The notes below the pieces were generated by a model that saw only the letters and a program-made list of their open reading frames with translations, did not search any database and had not been told where the DNA came from. A program made the translations under genes and the position numbers. A stretch of 64,000 nt of DNA from Trematomus loennbergii. Lineage: Eukaryota; Chordata; Actinopteri; Perciformes; Nototheniidae. The stretch covers positions 28,439,811-28,503,810 of the forward strand of contig JAAOOA010000006.1 of the NCBI GenBank assembly GCA_012861695.1, read 5' to 3'. This document shows, one piece after another, positions 57,641-64,000 of this stretch (position 1 is the first letter of the stretch; each line of letters begins with the position of its first letter).

Positions 57641-59628
57641 TAAGGAGTGAGAGTGACGCGTTACCAAAACCGGAAGCTGCATACACTCTGGTGGCTACCA
57701 TTAGCAGCTAACTTTTCCGCTCCGATTTTTACATAAAAAATGGAATTATGGATTATAAATAATTTTTTAAAGGCACAGGTACATTATCAACCTATGGATC
57801 AACAGTTGTAGATTTTTTTTTTCGTTTTAATGCCATTGAACACGTCTTTTGACCTAATTGACAGCTACGGTGAGACGATCTGCCGTAAAAGCTCCGTAAA
57901 GGTACGTGTTGTGATGTCTGTGTTTGCTTCCCCTGTCGCAAGTTCGGATCGCTCAGTGATGATACTATACCTAAATAATCAGTGGAGTCTCAGCTTTAAT
58001 GGCTATATTGTATGTGCAGCTACGATAAGTAATAAGGGTATCTTTATCTTGAATTGTGTGCCGCAGTGCGTTAGAATTTTTTCGCTCAGGGGTCATTTAG
58101 ACCTTCTTATGAGACTTGTGTTTTGTTTTGGTAAAAATGGTTCATATCTTCAGTTAGCTGAGATTCTTCCCGTTAATCTGGTGCTACACATTAATAGTTT
58201 CATAAATGTTAAGAAGCCCTGAGACATTATCTCGAAAACAAAACGGTGGGAGGGGTCCAATGGGGGGACCGCCGTGCTTAAGAGGTAGAAAGATAAATTG
58301 CTTTCAAAGAGGCCACCTAATGAAAAACATAAACAAAATAAATATATTCTCTTGGATAGACTTGAGAGCTAAGAGCATGTGAACATTTACTTTTGCAGTG
58401 AGCTAAAAGGACGTTGGGTCCAACTAACTTTAACAGTGAGTATTGTCTTTCTATTTCCATAATCAAAGGGTAGTATTACTTCAACATGGCTAGGAACAGT
58501 TGCAAAAATGGAAAAGCACCTGTTTTCCAAGAAAATCTATTTACTTGTACACCAATAGTCCACCGAGGAAATGTACTCCTAATAGAAGAAAATTAGACCA
58601 TTATCCGTCACAAATGAAATCATCATATATTCATTTTCCTAAGAAAATGGCACCTCCTACATCAGAGGGGACATGACTCAGATCTAGAATGTGTGCTTTC
58701 CATGCATTTGATGGGATTAACATCAAGTTCATAACGAATGTTTCTGCCTTTTCCTATCGACACATTAATTGTTCACTTTGCTAAGAACAATCTACCTGCT
58801 GAGCATTTTAATCTATCAGACATAATTACAGAGCCGAGAACGTGACAGAGTAATATGACGTTTATGAGCGAATCATCAACATGGATTAGGTAGTGAAATA
58901 CACTTACAGGCCTATTCAACCTTACCCTGACAATGAAATGTAAAACATCAAATCAAATTATATTTATCTAGCCAGATTTGACTTAGGGGCTTTACAGTCT
59001 GTGATGCATATAACATCTTCAGTCCTTAAACCGTTGCAGTGGCCAAGAGAAACAATTAGAATGAATGGGGGTGGTAGCCTGATCGTTAAATGATAGATTA
59101 TATATTTGAAAATGTTTGGTTGGACATACAATTAATAGGTTATAAATCTCAACTGATACAAAGAAGGGCTAAAATAACTACTATAAAATATGACCAATTA
59201 AAGAATACAAATGATGACTGTATGACTTATTACATTATTGGTAACAGGCATAGATTTATGACCTCATTCGAATGTAAAGTCATAATTCCCCAAAAGCTCT
59301 TTAATCGTGAGTCGGCTTGTTTTATCACATATTTACCTTACATATAGACCGAATATGTTAAATGACACAACCTAGATTGTTTTCGTTTCCTTTCTTAAGA
59401 TTATCTCTATGATACTGACTACCAACTGCATTCTGAATGCTAGACAGAACGCTGTGTTTCCCAAAAGGTTGTGTATAGATCAGACTACAAATTGTAAGCA
59501 GTCAATATGCAGACAGACAATATACATACTGGGAGTGAAGCAGTCAATCAAAGTGTCACAAGTAATGTTTGTGACTGATTAAGTATCCGACTTGGAATTG
59601 ATTTACTGACATTTACCAAACACTGACT

Positions 59629-59629
<1 letters not shown>

Positions 59630-59711
<82 letters not shown>
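59630..59711 (+). repeat. GT microsatellite
   Basis: About 82 bp of (TG)n. Confidence 0.95.
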
Positions 59712-59714
<3 letters not shown>

Positions 59715-60296
59715 TTTGTGTGTATGTACTAATCCTGTTGTAGGGACATCAATCCGTGTACACACTCACATTGGGGGGACTGCCCTTCCTTTTTAGAACA
59801 AAATGCAATCATTACATTTTGTAACACGGTTTGTGTATGTGTGCGTGTGAATGTCTGAGAATGGAATTGGATACTATACAGTTGATGACCACACTGTTGT
59901 AATAACACAAATATAATTATAACTGAAAAGTAAAGCTAAAACTTAGTGCATCAGTATACACAGAATTCACCTTCTAAATTACGGGCCCACTAATCCTGCA
60001 AAAGTGACACACTGCCTCTCTTCTACCACCGACCGCTTCTCTACGAAGAGTATTCAGGTGGTTATTAGTTGGCAGCACCTGTCATCAGCCACCGTCCTAC
60101 TGTGGTCTGACGTGCTTCGCGGCCAGTTATGACAGGCTATTTCCTCCTTCCCTATGTCACAGACAGAGATTGGGAGCTTACAAGATCTGACTCGGATTTC
60201 TCAGTGTTTGAGATAGTCATAAAGTAAAACCACGGCTGCCAATAATTGAACCAGCCATCTCCCAAATGTCATGAGAAAACTGCTAATATGTCTTAA

Positions 60297-60652
60297 AGGG
60301 GCCCTTTTTATGCTCATTTTCACGATATCTTTGAGCATTTTGTTCCTTTGCTGTGACCTGTTTACATGCTTTAATGTTTAAAAAGGTCTTATTTGTGTCA
60401 TACTGACGGTGCTGCAGCACACATTGTCACTTAGCCAACACATTTAATGTCTTGGAGCGCTAGCCAATAAAAGTGTGAGTGCTACATAGTGTTGTCCCAT
60501 GTTAAGTAAACAGGGGAGTCCAGTAGGGGTGTTTCAGAAGGTTGGGGGGTGGGCTGGTGGGAACTATGGGATTTTAGCCTTTTGCAGACCACAAAAACCT
60601 ATATAAACACACTACAGGAAAGGGAAAACCAAAAAAGTATAACTGGGCCCCT
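60297..60652 (+). mobile_element. Kolobok/T2-like MITE, fourth TTAA family (356 bp)
   Basis: TTAA at 60293-60296 and 60653-60656 flanks AGGGGCCCTTTT and TGGGCCCCT inverted ends, matching the TTAAAGGRR terminus of the Kolobok/T2 group. Non-coding. A fragment of the same family is at 22311-22378. Confidence 0.75.
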
Positions 60653-63600
60653 TTAAGAAGACCAAAATAACCAATATATTGACCAATATAGCTGTAACTT
60701 AAAAGGCTTTTTAATTTATTTAATTTTGCAATAATCTTGTCAAATTGTAAACATAGTGTCAACGGTTAATAAAAAAACATTAGAATGTTTTAAGGTATTC
60801 ATGAATGTATTTATTTGTTGTAGTTTTCTAAAAGATTAATCAAAAGATGAGCCTATATAAAGAAGCGTAATATTACGTTCCTTAGCGAACAAACATCTTT
60901 GCCAGATGTGTTCAAGATGCAATCAACAGTCATGCCCTTTCTAGCAGGGTGGCTAAGACCCAGCTGACAAGTGGATTCTAAAATCTCATCTGAAACGTGT
61001 CTGGACCTAGTCTAATCATGCATTGGGCACTTGGCCTCGCCAGTTAAGAGTCTCAGCATTGGGCTGAATTCTCTTCTCAACCAGCATGTGAATTCCAAAG
61101 TGTGCTTCTGTAATGAATGGAATTGGTATTTTCTGTTTGAGAATTATAAGGAAAATGTATCCAAAACTTGCCCTGAATATCCATCAAACCCCCAGGGAGG
61201 CAGCACAGCGACAGAATCAGCCCAGCTGAAGCGGTGACATTTAGTCCTCATAGCAAGCTGCGCAAGCCAAACCAATATATATACCCCCCCCCCCCCTCCC
61301 AACTGTAGCCAAGAGGCTGGCTGACCTTCTCCACACAGTTACAACAACAAAAACACAAAAATTCAGAGCGGTGAGTATTTATGATTGTACACTTCATTGT
61401 TTGGTTTAAGTCAGAAACCTAAAGAGTCACAACTTGGCAGTGGCTCCATGTTTTATATTTTACTTTGCATATAAGCAGTAACTTTCAAAATAGGTTGAAG
61501 TACATTTTAGTCAGACAACTCACATTTAGAATCCTAATTAGATTCAGGTTTATTGCCATTTTGTGTATAGGTGCATACATAACCAAATTAATTTAAAATA
61601 GTCATATATTTGTTTCTTTTTTTCAAAGGCTATTTAAAAAAACTATTATACCATCAAAATATTGAAAAATAACTGGCTACAAGAAAACTAAATAAATACA
61701 GTACAGTAATCAAAAAGGTAGCAATTGAACAGAATTGGGCAAAAATATATAGAGGATTGTCCATTTTAATCTAGTTTGTGAGAATGAAGGATTTGGCCAG
61801 ACAATTATACTATCCCCTGGGGCAACCTCGAGACTATGGACTGATGCTTTTGAGAGCGTTTGATATACTGTATGTCGCAGTGACTCGCAGTACACTGACA
61901 TTTCCTGCTTGAAACTGCTCTCAAGCTTCAATCTGTTTATTTCCTAAAAGGACCAGTCTCCTGGTTCTATTATTTGTCCCTATGAGAAGCCATTTAAAGA
62001 TTTTTGGGTCGTACCACCTGTTAAAAAGCCAGTCATGTGTCAGCGCTGCCATATGTCCTGCCTTATGCTGAAATACGATTTGCGCTGCAGCCAACAACTG
62101 CTATTAACAGTCTCAATGCAGCATAAATCTTGCGCTTGTGTTAAAGGCTACTACTGTATATACACCCTGCCCTACTTTTATCTTCCAACCTGCCATTATT
62201 ATAATTAACACCCCACAACCTCACTAACAGCACCATACATAGCCTCTTGTCCAATTCATAATTTCACATATCTAAATGGTCAAATTCCCTGCAGCAGTAG
62301 TAAGATTCTTTGAGCCATAAATCATAATTGCATGTGCAAACTGACTGACCTTTTCTGCGGAAACTGGCTGTCAAGTGTCATTAAGTAAAGAGGCAGTTCC
62401 ATAGGGTAGACAGGCTTCATCCACATGAAACTGCTTTACACCCAATCTTACTGAGAATGGTTAAATTAAATGGAGCATAGTGACACAAAATAAGACATTA
62501 AAGGAATTGAATGGATACAATTAGTAAACCTGCTGCTGGCATGCAGGGAAAGTTGTAGCTGAAGAAATAGGCAAGATACTGAATGACTCCCACTGTACTG
62601 GTTGTTTAATGTATGGCTTCCATTGGTAGGAAATGCAAGACTGTGGTTACACATTTTAGCACTCAGAAGCCAACAGAAAAAACCCTGTGGTTGTATGTGT
62701 TGGCTCCCAGTGGTTAACCATTGAATATATAGAATTGATAGAAAACTAAAAATATACTGGGCATCTCTCAGTGGCCAACAACGGAATCCTGTTGGTTCCT
62801 GGAAAGCTCCAAGATGGGAATTTAGTGAAACTTCCTGAATGTGATGCATAGTAGTGTTTTAAAGGAGCACTTACTATTTGTCAGCTATTTTTTCTTGGCC
62901 CTGTAAAGAATGCCATTTATCCAATAAGCTTGTGGGTTGTAGAATTAAACTCAATCAAGGACAATCAGATGTTCTACCTTCCACAAAACTCTGCTGTCAT
63001 GCCCTTCTAGTTTTAATTCTGTGACCTTCGCTGAGGGGTGAAGCTAATTGGGAAGTCAACAAGTGTGGGAAGGTTTGTTGGAGGTTGGCTGGCAATGCCA
63101 AATAACAACTCTAGATAGGCATGCTGCATGTCGACACTAACACTGATGTACTTAGCTGCATGAAGATTACTTTTCCATCAGTACTAATTTGATTTTTTGT
63201 GCTACTTGCTCTGAATTGTGTATCCAATTGCATTGTTAGTCATTTACTGTCTCTCTTTTATACACACACACAGAACACACACACACACATGAATAACGCT
63301 CTCCTACTCAGCTTTATCACAAACATCTGCCAATGTCAAATTCAATGTAATCTCTAACAGACCCTAACAGACTTTGCATATGAATGCAGGACCTGAAGAA
63401 GAGACATGATTTTGGGATCAAAACGCTTTTTGTTTTCAGTTTGTAGTCTGTGATGAATTGCCAAATGACTTCTCAGTAGGTTTTAGTGGCAGGTAAACAA
63501 TTCATGTAGAGGACCAAAGATTGGCCGAAATGCTATTCTGCATTGTCCGATGGCAATTCGTTTTTTATTAGCTACTGTAGACCACGAATTGGCTTCTTGT

Positions 63601-64000
63601 GAAACAATCAGATCGCAGATGTAGTTTTTCAATTCCAACTCCATCTTGCATTTCAATTTGCTAATTCGACTGTAAACAATCGCCAGCACATGGGAGAGGG
63701 TGTATTTACCCAGAAACCATTTGTCCAGATAGCTACACCGAAAACCACAATATATCATCTGTTGGCTCTAGAGGCTAAATGGTGGTCAGACCAAGGCCAA
63801 TGGATTTTCGAGATTGATTTATGTTACAATTAGTTCTGGTCCTAAATAAAAGGATAACACCAGTATGTTTGGGCAACATCTTATTTTTATTTTGATATAA
63901 CTCTTGGTGGATGATAAAGAAATGCAAATGGCTAGTCTAGGCCCATTTGTTACATGCTAATGGTTTGCGAGTGTTGGGCTGGACTAATAAATAATGGTTT

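Larger units (their letters stand above)
55995..58285 (+). mobile_element. piggyBac-like element, diverged copy P3, with foldback insert
   Basis: The left end CCTCTTAAGCCC (flank TTAG) and right end GCTTAAGAGG are diverged from P1, but the first 450 bp are closely similar, including the TTTTT-loop hairpin. The right half is only distantly similar to P1. A foldback element occupies about 56526-57640. Confidence 0.7.
58286..64000. other. Right flank, mostly unannotated
   Basis: AT-rich non-coding sequence except for the GT array (59630-59711) and the MITE at 60297-60652. Short open frames here (for example 62466-62849 and 63483-63758 on the minus strand) lack family motifs and splice context. 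Confidence 0.5.

Noticed and set aside
56479..57701. The same short peptide frame on both strands
   Set aside because: Explained by the inverted arms of the foldback element; not a conserved gene.
62466..62849. 127-residue minus-strand frame
   Set aside because: No recognisable domain, no splice context, and composition like the surrounding non-coding sequence.

Overview
This window looks like a gene-poor, transposon-rich stretch of a teleost fish nuclear genome, probably a percomorph; the species is not determined. The evidence is spliced host exons with canonical GT/AG borders, long dinucleotide arrays, and the typical fish mix of hAT, PIF/Harbinger, Kolobok-like and piggyBac-like elements, an L2-type LINE, a tRNA-derived SINE and a DIRS-type element. 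There is no operon structure and no sign of prokaryotic genes.

Host genes, both on the minus strand. (1) Seven 5' coding exons of an ABCC transporter of the ABCC11/ABCC12 subgroup, from the start codon at 6674 down to 437. They encode the cytoplasmic N-terminus and the first half of transmembrane domain 1; the gene continues off the left edge. (2) Two phase-compatible exons of an unrecognised coiled-coil protein: 53331-53479 and a terminal exon at 13889-14021. About 39.3 kb of intron separates them, and that intron holds most of the transposons here.

Layout. 1-6.7 kb: abcc12-like exons with two Kolobok-like MITEs in the introns. 6.7-13.9 kb: intergenic, with a 422-bp hAT MITE (8-bp TSD). 14-53 kb: the large intron. 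It contains a 3.2-kb hAT with a 2.1-kb element nested in it, a GC-rich MITE carrying a TATA-like site, a 36-bp minisatellite, a 200-bp TC array, two MITE families that share an internal core, a foldback element holding a solo LTR, two large internally deleted PIF/Harbinger copies, a DIRS-like element, a full-length L2-type LINE and piggyBac-like elements. 53-64 kb: a coding exon, a long CA array, another Harbinger MITE, a piggyBac-like copy with a foldback insert, and sparse sequence.

Two themes stand out. First, reading frames here are repeatedly broken by single-base indels, mostly deletions and often in short homopolymers. They affect four of seven ABCC exons, the otherwise full-length LINE (four) and the DIRS gag-like frame (two). 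That pattern suggests residual long-read assembly errors more than true gene death. Second, the elements show informative structure: complementary internal deletions in two Harbinger copies, a DIRS internal complementary region, a core shared by MITEs with different ends, and perfect palindromes. I found no new gene system that I could defend; the best leads are these transposon architectures.
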